The notes: generated by a model from the letters alone, not told the origin. A stretch of 64,000 nucleotides of DNA from Psychrobacter fozii (GCF_003217155.1 NZ_QJSU01000002.1:62001-126000), one strand, 5' to 3'; shown: positions 37,252-47,832, counted from the stretch's first letter. A program made the numbers and translations.

Positions 37252-38451
37252 ATGCTAAATACCCCTTTTTCACCTTGGCCAAGTTTTACGCAACAAGAAG
37301 CCGATGCCGTGAGTCAAGTATTGCTATCCAATAAAGTTAATTATTGGACAGGGCAAGAATGTCGTCAGTTTGAGCAGGAGTTCGCTGATTGGTCAGGTAG
37401 CAAGTACGCGATTGCGATGGGTAATGGTACTTTGGCCTTAGATGTGGCCTTGCAAGCGCTTGGAATAGGAGCAGGTGATGAAGTGGTCGTTACGCCGCGT
37501 ACATTCATCGCTAGTATCTCATCAGTCGTCAATGCAGGTGCTACGCCTATTTTTGCAGAGGTTGATGATGCGACAGGTAATATCACAGCCGACACCATCG
37601 CTGCTGTGTTGACTGATAAAACCAAAGGTGTCGTCTGTGTACACTTGGCTGGCTGGCCATGTGATATGGACAACATCATGGCACTCGCAGATGAGTATGG
37701 TTTGTATGTCATTGAGGATTGTGCACAAGCTCATGGCGCACAGTATAAAGGCCGTAGTGTTGGGAGTATCGGTCATATTGGTGCGTGGAGCTTCTGTCAA
37801 GATAAGATCATGACCACGGGCGGCGAAGGCGGCATGGTCACTACCAATGATGAGCATCTGTGGCGCAAAATGTGGGCGTATAAAGACCATGGTAAGAGTT
37901 ATGCGGCGGTCTATGAGACTGAGCATGAACCCGGTTATAATTGGCTGCATGAGAGCTTTGGCACCAACTGGCGCATGACTGAGATGCAAGGCGTCATAGG
38001 GCGGATTCAATTGGAGAGGATGAGTGACTGGACTGCCAAGCGTACTGCGAATGCCCAAGCGATACTAGATGCGTGTGCTGGTTGGGAGGCACAGGGCTAT
38101 CTGTCGGTGCCAAGACTAGAGACATCTGCTCAGTTTTCAGACTCTAAACATGCGTACTATAAGCTCTATGTGTATGTGCAACCGGACAATCTACCTGATG
38201 ATTGGTCTAGAGATATTATTATTCAAAAGATAAATGAGTTAGGCGTGCCTTGTTTTTCTGGATCTGCTTCAGAGGTCTATTTAGAAAAAGCATTTGATGA
38301 CACAGGGTTACGCCCAGAGACTAGACTACCAGTTGCAAAGCAGTTGGGTGAGACCAGTTTGATGTTTTTGGTTCATCCCACATTGACCACCGCAGAGATA
38401 GAGCAGACGGTTCAAGCTATCGACAGCGTGTTTGGTTCAATAGCTAAATGA
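37252..38451 (+). CDS. pglE: PLP-dependent sugar aminotransferase (DegT/DnrJ/EryC1/StrS)
   Basis: 399 residues. Should aminate the 4-keto sugar made by the PglF-like dehydratase. The PLP-binding Lys185 lies in AWSFCQDKIMTTGGEGGM; also seen are YAIAMGNGTLALDVAL for phosphate binding, and VVTPRTFIASISSVVNAGATP and EDCAQAHGA, all typical of the family. It ends the polysaccharide cluster. The acetyltransferase (PglD type) expected for N,N'-diacetylbacillosamine is not in the window, so the final sugar may be the free 4-amino form. Confidence 0.87.
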   Translation: MLNTPFSPWPSFTQQEADAVSQVLLSNKVNYWTGQECRQFEQEFADWSGSKYAIAMGNGTLALDVALQALGIGAGDEVVVTPRTFIASISSVVNAGATPIFAEVDDATGNITADTIAAVLTDKTKGVVCVHLAGWPCDMDNIMALADEYGLYVIEDCAQAHGAQYKGRSVGSIGHIGAWSFCQDKIMTTGGEGGMVTTNDEHLWRKMWAYKDHGKSYAAVYETEHEPGYNWLHESFGTNWRMTEMQGVIGRIQLERMSDWTAKRTANAQAILDACAGWEAQGYLSVPRLETSAQFSDSKHAYYKLYVYVQPDNLPDDWSRDIIIQKINELGVPCFSGSASEVYLEKAFDDTGLRPETRLPVAKQLGETSLMFLVHPTLTTAEIEQTVQAIDSVFGSIAK

Positions 38452-38745
38452 AGCATTGCTGATATGCATTGGTGTTCCGTACCGAAATGCCAGTCTGATA
38501 TCAGCTTTATGGTTCATTAAGGTATGGATTTAAAGTCATTAGAGGTTTGTTTATTATAATGGGACACCGCTTAATAGAGTCTTTATAGAAATTTATGAGT
38601 ATCTAACCTTATGCCATGCTAGGATTTTTGGACGCAGGCAGGTACAATATCACTATCAACCACACCTTGATTAAGGATAAGACAGGCATGCAAGCAATTG
38701 CGGCGCTGTCTTTATTTTTTTATCATACCCTCTATTGGAGTTCTT

Positions 38746-39624
38746 ATGTCTATTGCGTCTACTACCCAAGAGTCTGCCACCATTTTAGACGGCAAAGCAC
38801 TTGCCAAACAAATAGAACAACAACTGCGCACGCGCGTGGATGCCATTAAGGATAAGACGGGACGTACCCCAAGTTTAGCGACCATATTAGTTGGTGATGA
38901 CCCAGCGTCTGCGACTTATGTACGCATGAAAGGCAATGCCTGTAAGCGTGTGGGTATGGACTCTATACGGGTTGAGATGCCAAGTGTCACCACTACTGAG
39001 CAGCTCATGGCAAAGATAGACGAGCTGAATAGCAACCCAGACGTACATGGCATTTTGCTACAGCATCCTGTCCCTGCACATATCGATGAGCGTGCGTGTT
39101 TTGAGCAGATTGATTTGGCAAAAGATGTCGATGGCGTGACTTGCCTCGGCTTTGGTCGCATGGCTATGCAGCAATCAGCTTATGGCTCATGTACGCCGCA
39201 GGGCATCATGCATTTGCTAGAGCATCACAATATTGAGCTCTCAGGCAAAGAAGCAGTCGTCGTCGGTCGCAGTGCTATCTTAGGTAAACCAATGGCGATG
39301 ATGCTATTGAACGCTAACTGTACCGTGACCATTTGCCATTCTAGAACTCAGGATTTAGCGTCGCATATTAAGCGCGCTGATATCGTGGTTGGCGCTGTAG
39401 GTGTGCCAGAACTAATTAAAGCAGAGTGGATAAAAGCGGGCGCGGTCGTCATCGATGCAGGGTTCCATCCTACTGATAATGGCGGCGTGGGTGATATCGA
39501 GCTAGCAGGTGTAGAGAACATCGCTAGTGCTTATACGCCAGTACCTGGTGGTGTGGGTCCAATGACCATCAACACTTTGATTCGTCAGACCGTTGATGCT
39601 GCTGAAAAGTCAGCAGGTTTGTAG
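38746..39624 (+). CDS. folD: Bifunctional methylenetetrahydrofolate dehydrogenase / cyclohydrolase
   Basis: Interconverts 5,10-methylene-, methenyl- and 10-formyl-tetrahydrofolate. 292 residues from ATG 38746, preceded by GGAG; an upstream GTG-type start at 38698 would add a leader not found in Fol[15 protein letters not shown] with the catalytic Lys, [32 protein letters not shown] for NADP binding, and [10 protein letters not shown] are all as expected. Confidence 0.95.
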   Translation: MSIASTTQESATILDGKALAKQIEQQLRTRVDAIKDKTGRTPSLATILVGDDPASATYVRMKGNACKRVGMDSIRVEMPSVTTTEQLMAKIDELNSNPDVHGILLQHPVPAHIDERACFEQIDLAKDVDGVTCLGFGRMAMQQSAYGSCTPQGIMHLLEHHNIELSGKEAVVVGRSAILGKPMAMMLLNANCTVTICHSRTQDLASHIKRADIVVGAVGVPELIKAEWIKAGAVVIDAGFHPTDNGGVGDIELAGVENIASAYTPVPGGVGPMTINTLIRQTVDAAEKSAGL

Positions 39625-39732
39625 TTCGATTAAAAAGAGTGTGATAGGAATACTGATTGCCGAAATATAAGGGGCCTGAGGCAATAATAGCTCAGGCTAA
39701 ATCAACCACATTTCAGTTGATAGGACCTAAAC

Positions 39733-40251
39733 ATGGCTAAAAAAAACGTAGGTATTCATGAGCGACTACAGAGTATCGGTAGAGAGTTTGTCGATATTTG
39801 CCACTACGTTATCTTATTTCTAATCAGTGTGGTGGTCGTGTGGACCGCAGGCAAAGAGTTCGTTGGCATTGTCCAAAAAGGCTCAGCAGATCTAAAAGAT
39901 ATCTTGATGCTATTTATTTATCTTGAGCTACTGGCCATGATAGGTATTTATTTTAAAACCCATCGTCTGCCCGTACAGTTTTTGATATTTATTGCGATAA
40001 CTGCCTTATCACGTCACTTGGTGGTCGATGTGCAAGCCGTCTCAGATTACTTCCATTTATGGCTGCTGGCCACCATTTCTGTGGCTATTATGGTATTAAG
40101 TGCTTCTATCGTTGTGCTGACATGGACAGCGAGGACATTCGGGCGTCCCGAAGACAATCTCGACCAGCAGCATGCAAACCTAACGGTCAAAGCGCTGCTA
40201 CCTGATGATGCAAAAGTACCGGATAGTCATACGAAACATCGCCGCGAGTGA
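39733..40251 (+). CDS. psiE: PsiE-family membrane protein
   Basis: 172 residues with four membrane helices (about 22-44, 57-75, 80-98 and 108-132). FLISVVVVWTAGKEFV, YLELLAMIGIYFKTHRLPV and ITALSRHLVVD match the phosphate-starvation-inducible PsiE family. The function is unknown even in E. coli. A hydrophilic tail follows the last helix. No phosphate box was recognised upstream. Followed by a strong terminator. Confidence 0.82.
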   Translation: MAKKNVGIHERLQSIGREFVDICHYVILFLISVVVVWTAGKEFVGIVQKGSADLKDILMLFIYLELLAMIGIYFKTHRLPVQFLIFIAITALSRHLVVDVQAVSDYFHLWLLATISVAIMVLSASIVVLTWTARTFGRPEDNLDQQHANLTVKALLPDDAKVPDSHTKHRRE

Positions 40252-40273
40252 CATTTTGACTGGCTGATGTGAT

Positions 40274-40305
40274 AAAAAAGGGCTACCAACGGGTAGCCCT
40301 TTTTT
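40274..40305. terminator. Rho-independent terminator after psiE
   Basis: Perfect 14-base arms AAAAAAGGGCTACC and GGGTAGCCCTTTTTT around a short AAC loop. A and T tracts on both sides allow bidirectional use. Confidence 0.9.
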
Positions 40306-40479
40306 ATTGCTTGCTCAAATTTTAAGCTTCACTTTGAACAATTTAGATATCTTACCTAGATGCTAACTGAGGTCAAGAGCGTTAACTTAGGCATGGTTAT
40401 CAATCTTCTAATCATGCACCGAACCGCTATCCTCTTCCTAAGCGTTATTATACAACTAACTATTATATAAGGCAGTACC

Positions 40480-40602
40480 CTACAAGCCATTTGCGGTGAC
40501 AGTACTTCCTAAATAGGAGATTTCTAGATAAGCGCCTTTTGAATAAGTAGCTTCTAAATTGAGGCTTTCTAAATAGGTGCTTTTTAAATAAGTACCTACT
40601 AG
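40480..40602 (-). pseudogene. In-frame repeat tail beyond lipoprotein stop codon
   Basis: Directly after the TAA at 40603-40605 the same minus-strand frame stays open for 40 codons to a TAG at 40480. It encodes pentapeptide-like units every 15 bases: GTYLKS, TYLES, LNLEA, TYSKG, AYLEI, SYLGS. The last residues before the stop (NYLESA) belong to the same series. This looks like a repeat tail cut off by a nonsense mutation, or a repeat expanding across the gene end. Confidence 0.55.
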
Positions 40603-41004
40603 TTAGGCACTTTCTAAATAATTATTTTCGACATAAATCGTTTTGGTTGAGCGCATGATATTACCGGCATTGTCTATAGCTTCTAAGAGGATAGTATTGC
40701 TACCTGAGGCTAGCAAGATACGATCCTTAAAATACCCTTCAGTATCCACTTCTACAGTGTGTGCTGACTCTTCGTTGAGTGTATAAGTTAGCGATTTAAC
40801 CCCATTACTGTCTTGCACTTGGCCTGAGACAAATAAGTCTGCAGTCGTACTATAGCCATCCGTAAAGTTACTATCGGTGGTTAATAAAGGCGGAGTCCCA
40901 TCAATAATAGCGATGGCCATGTCAGAACGATCATCGCTACAAGCTGCAACTACCAAAGCAGTGGCAACGAAAGTCATGGTTCGAATAAGGTGAGATAAGC
41001 GCAT
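40603..41004 (-). CDS. Small lipoprotein with Ig-like domain, unknown function
   Basis: 133 residues from ATG 41004, which has AAGG six bases upstream; GTG 41025 is an alternative. Signal peptide with lipobox VAAC, Cys22 acylated. Residues about 40-125 resemble a bacterial Ig-like beta-sandwich: VSGQVQDSNGVKSLTYTLNE, LLASGSNTILLEAIDNAGN, TKTIYVENN. Such domains occur in surface and adhesive proteins. The protein ends YLESA, and repeat codons continue in frame after the stop (see 40480-40602). I recognise no named gene. Confidence 0.72.
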   Translation of the reverse strand: MRLSHLIRTMTFVATALVVAACSDDRSDMAIAIIDGTPPLLTTDSNFTDGYSTTADLFVSGQVQDSNGVKSLTYTLNEESAHTVEVDTEGYFKDRILLASGSNTILLEAIDNAGNIMRSTKTIYVENNYLESA

Positions 41005-41277
41005 AAAAAACCTTAATAAGTTCACAGTAGTATCATGTCAAAACATCAGGGGAGCGAAAGGTAGAAGTGCAATCACTACATTGAATAGGCATAGCACGTT
41101 TGACGTGGCTCATCATATTTTTGAAATTGAGGTTATATCAATCATGAGACAAGCTTAATAATAATATTGCAAATAGGAAATATTATCAATAATTAAATAA
41201 AAAAGCAGCATCATTGGCGATACTGCCTTTCATTTAACTATTGAAAAACCATTAACAACTTTATTGGTAAACGTGTG

Positions 41278-42492
41278 CTATAACCATTTGAGTCTCTTGA
41301 AGTTATAATACAGATAGCCACATAACGAACCAATAATGAGCATGATCACAAGGTATGAATATTGCCAGTGTAGCTCAGGCATAAAGTCAAAATTCATCCC
41401 ATAGATACCAGCGATGGCTGTCGGCACAGCTAATATACCTGCCCAAGCTGCAAGCTTACGCACCACCTCATTCTGTCCCATATTGACCATGGCCATATAA
41501 GTGTTCATGACCACGCTGAGCATTTCATTAAGCCCGTTGATCGCATCTAACGAGTGTAATAGATGGTCATTGACGTCACGAAAGTAGGGCTTTGCCGCTT
41601 GAGAGAAGCCTGAGACCAACTCGCTTTTTTTATGATTGATAAAAAAGCTGCAGATGTCTTGTACCGGCAAAATAATGGCACGCATATGTACCAGTTGCGA
41701 TTTCAGCTCATAAAGGTTTTTTAGCGTGCTCTTGTCAAACTCAGAGGTAAAAACATAGCGCTCTTGCTCACGTAGATATCGGCCCAAGCGATCGGTGACT
41801 GGCATATAGTTATCAACGATAAAATCGAGGATGGCATGCAGCACAAATATTGGTCCCATACGCAGCTTTTCAGGTCGACGATTACAATGCTCACGGACAG
41901 GTGCGTAGGAGTTTGATGGGCCATTACGAATAGTGATTAGGTAGTTTTTACCCATAAATATCGCTGTCGTACCATAACGAATAACTTTGTCTTCCAGCTT
42001 GGCCGTACGCAATACTACAAAGACCATGTCGTTGTCATAATTCTCGACTTTGGCGCGTTGATGATCAGCGAAAGCATCTTCAATCGCCAGTTCATGCAGA
42101 CCAAACGCTTCTTTGACTTTGACCATAGTCTCTAGGCTAGGATCGTATAAACCCAGCCAAACAAATTGACCGTTGTTACTCAAAGCGCGACTGACATCGT
42201 TTAGGGCGACTCTATTAAGTTTTTCGCCCGTCTTACGCGAATAAGCATAGCAATTGACAACCTCATCCTCACTCGACAAGTCAATATCTTCATAGCGCTC
42301 AGAATCAGGATCGTAGACCGTCATGGTCTCGATAGTGTCCTCATTCGTTGCATCAGTATCGCCGTAGATATAACTGCCGTTATTGTCTAAATATAAATGT
42401 GAGTCATTCATATCGGCATAAAGACGGCTGATATTGGAGTCGGGTGCAATACGTGCTGTTTTTTGAATCAACGGATCATTATTTTTTTCCAT
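41278..42492 (-). CDS. corA: CorA-family magnesium/cobalt transporter
   Basis: 404 residues. A soluble N-terminal funnel domain (about 1-335), with long helices in the second half, is followed by two C-terminal membrane helices. The signature GMN lies in IYGMNFDFMPELHWQYSY between them. I chose ATG 42492 because GGAGGGTGT directly precedes it; the TTG at 42525 lacks such a site. About 85 residues of acidic, Asp/Asn/Tyr-rich sequence at the N-terminus exceed the E. coli CorA length. A dispersed repeat occupies the promoter region. Confidence 0.93.
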   Translation of the reverse strand: MEKNNDPLIQKTARIAPDSNISRLYADMNDSHLYLDNNGSYIYGDTDATNEDTIETMTVYDPDSERYEDIDLSSEDEVVNCYAYSRKTGEKLNRVALNDVSRALSNNGQFVWLGLYDPSLETMVKVKEAFGLHELAIEDAFADHQRAKVENYDNDMVFVVLRTAKLEDKVIRYGTTAIFMGKNYLITIRNGPSNSYAPVREHCNRRPEKLRMGPIFVLHAILDFIVDNYMPVTDRLGRYLREQERYVFTSEFDKSTLKNLYELKSQLVHMRAIILPVQDICSFFINHKKSELVSGFSQAAKPYFRDVNDHLLHSLDAINGLNEMLSVVMNTYMAMVNMGQNEVVRKLAAWAGILAVPTAIAGIYGMNFDFMPELHWQYSYLVIMLIIGSLCGYLYYNFKRLKWL

Positions 42493-42513
42493 ACACCCTC
42501 CTTTAATAAGTAG

Positions 42514-42616
42514 TACCAATCCCAAAAAACACGATTAGCTGTGTCAAACTTGTTTAGTCTACAATGCGTAGTACTTGCACTCGTTTTCCTTGCGACTCTA
42601 ATTTTTGTGAATGGTA
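42514..42616. repeat. Dispersed ~103-bp repeat, TACCA-ended subfamily
   Basis: Begins TACCAATCCCAAAAAACA and ends TTTTTGTGAATGGTA. The core GATTAGCTGTGTCAAACTTG continues with TTTAGTCTACAATGCGTAG and TACTTGCACTCG. It is nearly identical to the inverted copy at 18808-18912. It lies 22 bases upstream of the corA start codon, so it is in the corA leader or promoter. Confidence 0.72.
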
Positions 42617-42643
42617 TAAAAAAATATATCGATACCGCAATTC

Positions 42644-42758
42644 ATGTCACAACTTATGTCACAACTTATGTCACAACTTATGTCACAACTTATGTCACAA
42701 CTTATGTCACAACTTATGTCACAACTTATGTCACAACTTATGTCACAACTTATGCCAC
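42644..42758. repeat. 12-bp tandem repeat (minisatellite), nine perfect units
   Basis: Unit ATGTCACAACTT repeated nine times without error from 42644 to 42751, then a partial, diverged tenth unit. Twelve bases is four codons, so all frames stay open across it, but no start, domain or context supports a protein. It lies between the DUF2237 gene stop and the corA promoter. Confidence 0.92.
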
Positions 42759-42761
42759 GCT

Positions 42762-43151
42762 CTAAAGGGCATAGCGCTTTAACGTATCAATATCCACTAA
42801 GCTCAATAAACTCTCATGACAGGCTTCGAGTTTGATTTGCGGTGCAATATCGAAGTCTAGTGCTTCAACCCAGCGTAGGGCACAGATACACCAGTAGTCA
42901 CCAGGTTTGAGGCCCGCAAAATTATATTCAGGGAGCGGCGTAATAAGGTCATTGCCACGACTGGCAGAAAAGTTTAAAAACTCGCTGGTCATCTTGACGC
43001 AAACAGTATGCTGACCGACGTCGTGATTGCCAGTATGACAAAAGCCATTGCGATAGTAGCCTGTGATAGGGTCGAAGCAGCAGCTGGCAAGTGCTGTACC
43101 TAAAACATTGGTTTGGTTGATGGCTGGGTTTGGGTGATAATCAGATGACAT
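42762..43151 (-). CDS. DUF2237-family protein
   Basis: 129 residues, soluble. NVLGTALASCCFDPITGYYRNGFC, HTVCVKMTSEFLNFSASRGNDL, and PGDYWCICALRWVEAL are the conserved segments of DUF2237, whose role is unknown. Several Cys and His residues could bind metal. GGAAG precedes ATG 43151. Its stop is three bases from the minisatellite, and transcription would read through this toward corA. Confidence 0.82.
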   Translation of the reverse strand: MSSDYHPNPAINQTNVLGTALASCCFDPITGYYRNGFCHTGNHDVGQHTVCVKMTSEFLNFSASRGNDLITPLPEYNFAGLKPGDYWCICALRWVEALDFDIAPQIKLEACHESLLSLVDIDTLKRYAL

Positions 43152-43631
43152 AAGGCTTCCGAGATAAAAGTATGCGTTAGTGTACCATGAGTCTATACTG
43201 AGGTCGTTGTTGAAACTCTGCTCAAGATGCTCTTTATTGTATAGAATGATTGTGACGTTTCTGAATCGAACTATTACTTGTGTAAGGTATAGATAATCTT
43301 CATGGCTTTAGTGTTGATAAGGCGTAATTAGATAGTGATTGTGGCCAATTGTCACTAGGCGAACCTTAACTGCTATGCTAAACTAAAACCGTAAAGCGCC
43401 TTGATTATTTATCGCCGTTTATTGGCGCATAAAGATACTCGTCTTATCATTCTAAATAATACTTATTACTCACCCTTTTGCGGTTACCTAGTTTGTTTAT
43501 AAATAATTGGGTCAATGATGTTGTGCGTTAAAAATAAAAATGCGTGACGTCAATGCAATTGTAAATATAACCTTTAAGTACCGCATCAGTACCGCGTTTT
43601 TGGTAAGCGATACGCCAAACAAGGATTTATT
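43152..43631. other. Intergenic region before hisZ
   Basis: 480 bases between the divergent DUF2237 and hisZ genes. I see no gene, clear hairpin or known leader element; the promoters of both genes are presumably here. Confidence 0.45.
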
Positions 43632-44933
43632 GTGTCTGTCAGTCCTGATTTTGCAAAACCTGCCCCGTCAAATACTACCAATCAAGCAGCGACTCAGCAT
43701 GCCAACGACGCTGCTGCATCTACGCCGTATCTAAGCCATTTCTCTAGCGATGTTGCCAACAGCTGGCTATTGCCTGATGGTGTGGTCGATGTGCTGTTTG
43801 AAGATGCGCATAAGCAAGAAGTGCTTAGACATCAATTGACCAAGCAGCTCATCTCTCATGGCTATCAGCTGGTCAGCCCACCAATGATTGAGTTTACTGA
43901 ATCGTTGCTAAGTGGTGCCTCAGAAGATTTAAAGCGTCAAACCTTTAAAATCATCGATCAGTTGACAGGCCGATTGATGGGCTTGCGTGCGGATATCACA
44001 CCACAGATTTTGCGTATTGATGCGCATCATGGTGGTACGGGTATTGCACGTTATTGTTATGCAGGCGATGTGATTCATACTTTGCCATCAGGGCTTTTTG
44101 GCTCACGTACGCCTTTGCAGCTCGGTGCTGAGATATTTGGTTGTGCCTCGCTTGCCGCAGATATTGAGCTGATAGATGTGTTATTCACGATGGTGAATAC
44201 ACTGAATATGAGTGCTGCGCTACATATAGACTTGGGTCACGTCGCCATATTTAAGCGTTTAGCAGAGTTGGCTCAATTGTCTGATCATGACACTGAGCAA
44301 TTGATGCATTTATATGCTAATAAAAACTTGCCAGAGCTCAAGCGTGTCTGTCAGTCATTGCCATTGGGTGATGATTTTTATGCATTGGCACGCTTTGGCC
44401 ACGATATTACCAATCTATTGGCGAGATTGTCAGAGACTACGCAGCAAGACACGCAAGTTGCGACTGCTATCAATGAATTACAACGTCTAAAAACACATCT
44501 GCAAGAGCAGTGGCAGTGCCCTGTGAGTATCGATGTGACGGAATTATCAGGCTATCATTATCACACTGGTATCGTATTCAATGGTTATATCAATAGTGAG
44601 ACTCAGCCACTGGTACGTGGCGGTCGTTTCGACGGTATGCAAAGCAGTAATCAATTAGCAATCAATCAGCCACGTGAAGCCACCGGTTTTAGTATGGATG
44701 TCAGTCGTTTGCTAGCGCACACTCAGCTTGAAGCACCAATTATCGTATTGGTCGACTATGAAGCATTGAGCAGTGCTAGCCAAGAGCAAATGCAGACGCT
44801 GTTGCAGCAAGTTGAGAGTTTACGCCAGCAAGGCTATCGCGTCACTATGCCATTAGATATAGCAGATCGCCCAGTTGGCATGACGCATCGCTTGAGCTTT
44901 ATCGATAATCATTGGCAGTTACAGAATATTTAA
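43632..44933 (+). CDS. hisZ: ATP phosphoribosyltransferase regulatory subunit
   Basis: A catalytically inactive paralogue of histidyl-tRNA synthetase that partners short-form HisG in the first step of histidine synthesis. 433 residues. WLLPDGVVDVLFEDAHKQEVLR, GLRADITPQILRIDAHHGG, and LVRGGRFDGM are HisZ segments on the class II synthetase fold. The C-terminal anticodon-binding domain of HisS is absent. Starts with GTG 43632 with AAGGA upstream. hisZ next to purA is a common gammaproteobacterial order. True hisS is at 52465. Confidence 0.92.
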   Translation: MSVSPDFAKPAPSNTTNQAATQHANDAAASTPYLSHFSSDVANSWLLPDGVVDVLFEDAHKQEVLRHQLTKQLISHGYQLVSPPMIEFTESLLSGASEDLKRQTFKIIDQLTGRLMGLRADITPQILRIDAHHGGTGIARYCYAGDVIHTLPSGLFGSRTPLQLGAEIFGCASLAADIELIDVLFTMVNTLNMSAALHIDLGHVAIFKRLAELAQLSDHDTEQLMHLYANKNLPELKRVCQSLPLGDDFYALARFGHDITNLLARLSETTQQDTQVATAINELQRLKTHLQEQWQCPVSIDVTELSGYHYHTGIVFNGYINSETQPLVRGGRFDGMQSSNQLAINQPREATGFSMDVSRLLAHTQLEAPIIVLVDYEALSSASQEQMQTLLQQVESLRQQGYRVTMPLDIADRPVGMTHRLSFIDNHWQLQNI

Positions 44934-44992
44934 TCATTAATTTTAATAGTATGACCATTTTTTAACGTTTTTAAAATCAAGATAACGAAAGT

Positions 44993-45099
44993 TATAGTTG
45001 ATTCAGTCTAAAAGAGAGTCAAGGTAACCGAGTGCAGAGGTATATGTCATACTTCAAGCGAGGTTAACGCTGCCACTCTTTTATATAGGATTGGCTATA
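44993..45099. repeat. Dispersed 107-bp repeat, TATAG-ended subfamily
   Basis: Starts TATAGTTGATTCAGTCTAAA and ends CTTTTATATAGGATTGGCTATA, imperfect terminal inverted repeats of about 24 bases. It is roughly 90% identical by eye to the copy at 56121-56227 over its full length. Lies between hisZ and purA. Confidence 0.8.
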
Positions 45100-45146
45100 T
45101 CACCGTTTTAAACCGTTATTGCACACACCTCAATACATAAAGGTAA

Positions 45147-46445
<1,299 letters not shown>

Positions 46446-46447
46446 GG

Positions 46448-46553
46448 ATAGTGAACCAACTATGAAGCTGCTACTGTGTCAGACTTGTTTAACGTACTAA
46501 TTGTACAATTCACATTCGTCTTTCTTGTTTCAGCTTTATATTTGTTACACTCT
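46448..46553. repeat. Dispersed ~106-bp repeat, TAGTGAA-ended subfamily
   Basis: Starts ATAGTGAACCAACTATGAAG and ends GCTTTATATTTGTTACACT, imperfect inverted repeats; core GTGTCAGACTTGTTTAACGT. It starts two bases after the purA stop codon. Closest to the copy at 47313-47430. Confidence 0.6.
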
Positions 46554-46577
46554 CAACAAACTAAATAATCGAATGAC

Positions 46578-46607
46578 AAAACCCCAATGCTAAGCATTGG
46601 GGTTTTT
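46578..46607 (+). terminator. Rho-independent terminator after purA
   Basis: Perfect stem AAAACCCCAATGC / GCATTGGGGTTTT with a 3-base TAA loop and a further T and TTGCTTTT downstream. Confidence 0.9.
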
Positions 46608-46879
46608 GCTTTTAGACCGTTTTATGGTTTATGAATAATTTATACATATTAAATAGCATCTATCAAATTTATGGTTATGCAAGGTACGGTCATAAATTAA
46701 CCCTATCATTTATGGTCTCAATCATTATAATAGGCAGCAATCCTATGTTGGCGCTCAGGTTTTAGATTTGACCAACAATAAGTTAGTCAAGTTTGCCCAA
46801 GTCAACATTGTGGTCAAAGATAAAACAAAGCATTTACCATTTTACTTTTATCCAATTTATCATTTATTAGGAGCTTTTC

Positions 46880-47311
46880 ATGGCTAACGAACGTACTTTA
46901 TCTATCATCAAACCTGACGCAGTTGCTGGCAACCACATCGGTGCTATCTACAGCCGCTTCGAGCAAGCTGGTCTAAAAATTGTTGCTGCTAAAATGATGC
47001 AACTTGATGATGAAAAAGCAGGCGGTTTCTACGCTGAGCACGCTGAACGTCCATTTTACAACGACCTAAAATCTTTCATGATGTCAGGTCCAGTATTGGT
47101 GTCAGTATTAGAAGGCGAAAACGCCATCGCTAAGCATCGTGAAATCATGGGCGCCACTAACCCTAAAGACGCTGCTGAAGGTACTATCCGTGCTGATTTC
47201 GCTAACAGCATCGATGAAAACGCCGTTCATGGTTCAGATTCTGCAGAGTCAGCAGCACGTGAAATCAGCTACTTCTTCAATGAAGAAGACGTTTGTGCAC
47301 GTACGCGCTAA
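46880..47311 (+). CDS. ndk: Nucleoside diphosphate kinase
   Basis: Transfers the gamma phosphate between nucleoside triphosphates and diphosphates. 143 residues, the family length. [12 protein letters not shown] at the start and [12 protein letters not shown] near the end, where the His is phosphorylated, are definitive. AGGAG lies before ATG 46880. The roughly 270 bases upstream, after the purA terminator, hold no gene and probably its promoter. Confidence 0.97.
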   Translation: MANERTLSIIKPDAVAGNHIGAIYSRFEQAGLKIVAAKMMQLDDEKAGGFYAEHAERPFYNDLKSFMMSGPVLVSVLEGENAIAKHREIMGATNPKDAAEGTIRADFANSIDENAVHGSDSAESAAREISYFFNEEDVCARTR

Positions 47312-47312
47312 T

Positions 47313-47430
47313 ATAGTAAACCAACTATAAACGATGACGGCATTAGACTTGTTTGCTGTAACTGCTATAATTAGCTAGTTACGATTTACATTCGTCTTAT
47401 TTGTACTGGTTTTATATTTGATTCACTGTA
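47313..47430. repeat. Dispersed ~118-bp repeat, TAGTGAA-ended subfamily
   Basis: Begins ATAGTAAACCAACTATAAAC one base after the ndk stop codon and ends GGTTTTATATTTGATTCACTGTA, with core GCATTAGACTTGTTTGCTGTA. A diverged copy of the repeat at 46448-46553. Confidence 0.6.
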
Positions 47431-47475
47431 TACGACTGACGTAGCAAATTAGCTGTCAATCAGTCGTGTCGCGAG

Positions 47476-47508
47476 ACGGCTTATATCTTATGGGTATAAG
47501 CCGTTTTA
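47476..47508 (+). terminator. Probable terminator after ndk
   Basis: Perfect 10-bp stem ACGGCTTATA / TATAAGCCGT with a 9-base loop and a short T-run. Confidence 0.6.
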
Positions 47509-47544
47509 GCTATTATAATAATCCTATAGTCAAAGAATTATTAA

Positions 47545-47635
47545 ACTGCTACGGCGTTACCCTCCTTAGATGTACGACTTGTACAATCTGCAGTCGGCTG
47601 CCTTGTATCCGCTTTAGAGTTTTGTGACCATATTA
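47545..47635. repeat. Possible degenerate copy of the dispersed repeat
   Basis: CTTAGATGTACGACTTGTACAA followed by GTCGGCTGCCTTGTATCC loosely follows the core of the repeat family (compare 15534-15641 read on the minus strand). No clear terminal repeats. It lies in the 520-base gene-free stretch between ndk and rlmN. Confidence 0.3.
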
Positions 47636-47832
47636 TTCATTGAAATTCTTAATGACTTGCCTCATTATTAATTTTACGTAGCGTTATCAATCCCTTATCA
47701 GCATGTTTTTGTCACTTTGAAAAACCGCGCTCATAACGGATTGCTCATGCACTCATATATTATGTATGTATGACAACATTCATATAAACAATTGCACCGC
47801 TTATCTAAGCTTATGCAAAAAGGTTATCTATT

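Noticed and set aside
37522..38058. 178-codon antisense frame within the sugar aminotransferase gene
   Set aside because: It is fully inside a well-supported gene on the other strand and encodes no recognisable domain.
20416..38451. Prophage or integrative island
   Set aside because: Despite lower GC and mosaic genes, there is no integrase, tRNA junction, or phage structural gene; gene content fits a normal polysaccharide locus.
38458..38505. Hairpin GCTGATAT/ATATCAGC after the aminotransferase gene as terminator
   Set aside because: Only eight pairs with a 32-base loop and no T-run; too weak to call.
42644..42758. CRISPR-like array
   Set aside because: The units are contiguous 12-mers with no spacers and there are no cas genes.
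42541..42835. Open frames of 60-75 codons encoding repeated VTTY, MSQL or CHNL
   Set aside because: They exist only because a 12-base tandem repeat keeps all frames open; no start signal or conserved sequence supports a protein.
43632..44933. Second histidyl-tRNA synthetase
   Set aside because: Lacks the anticodon-binding domain and HisS-specific catalytic motifs; adjacency to purA and its length fit HisZ.
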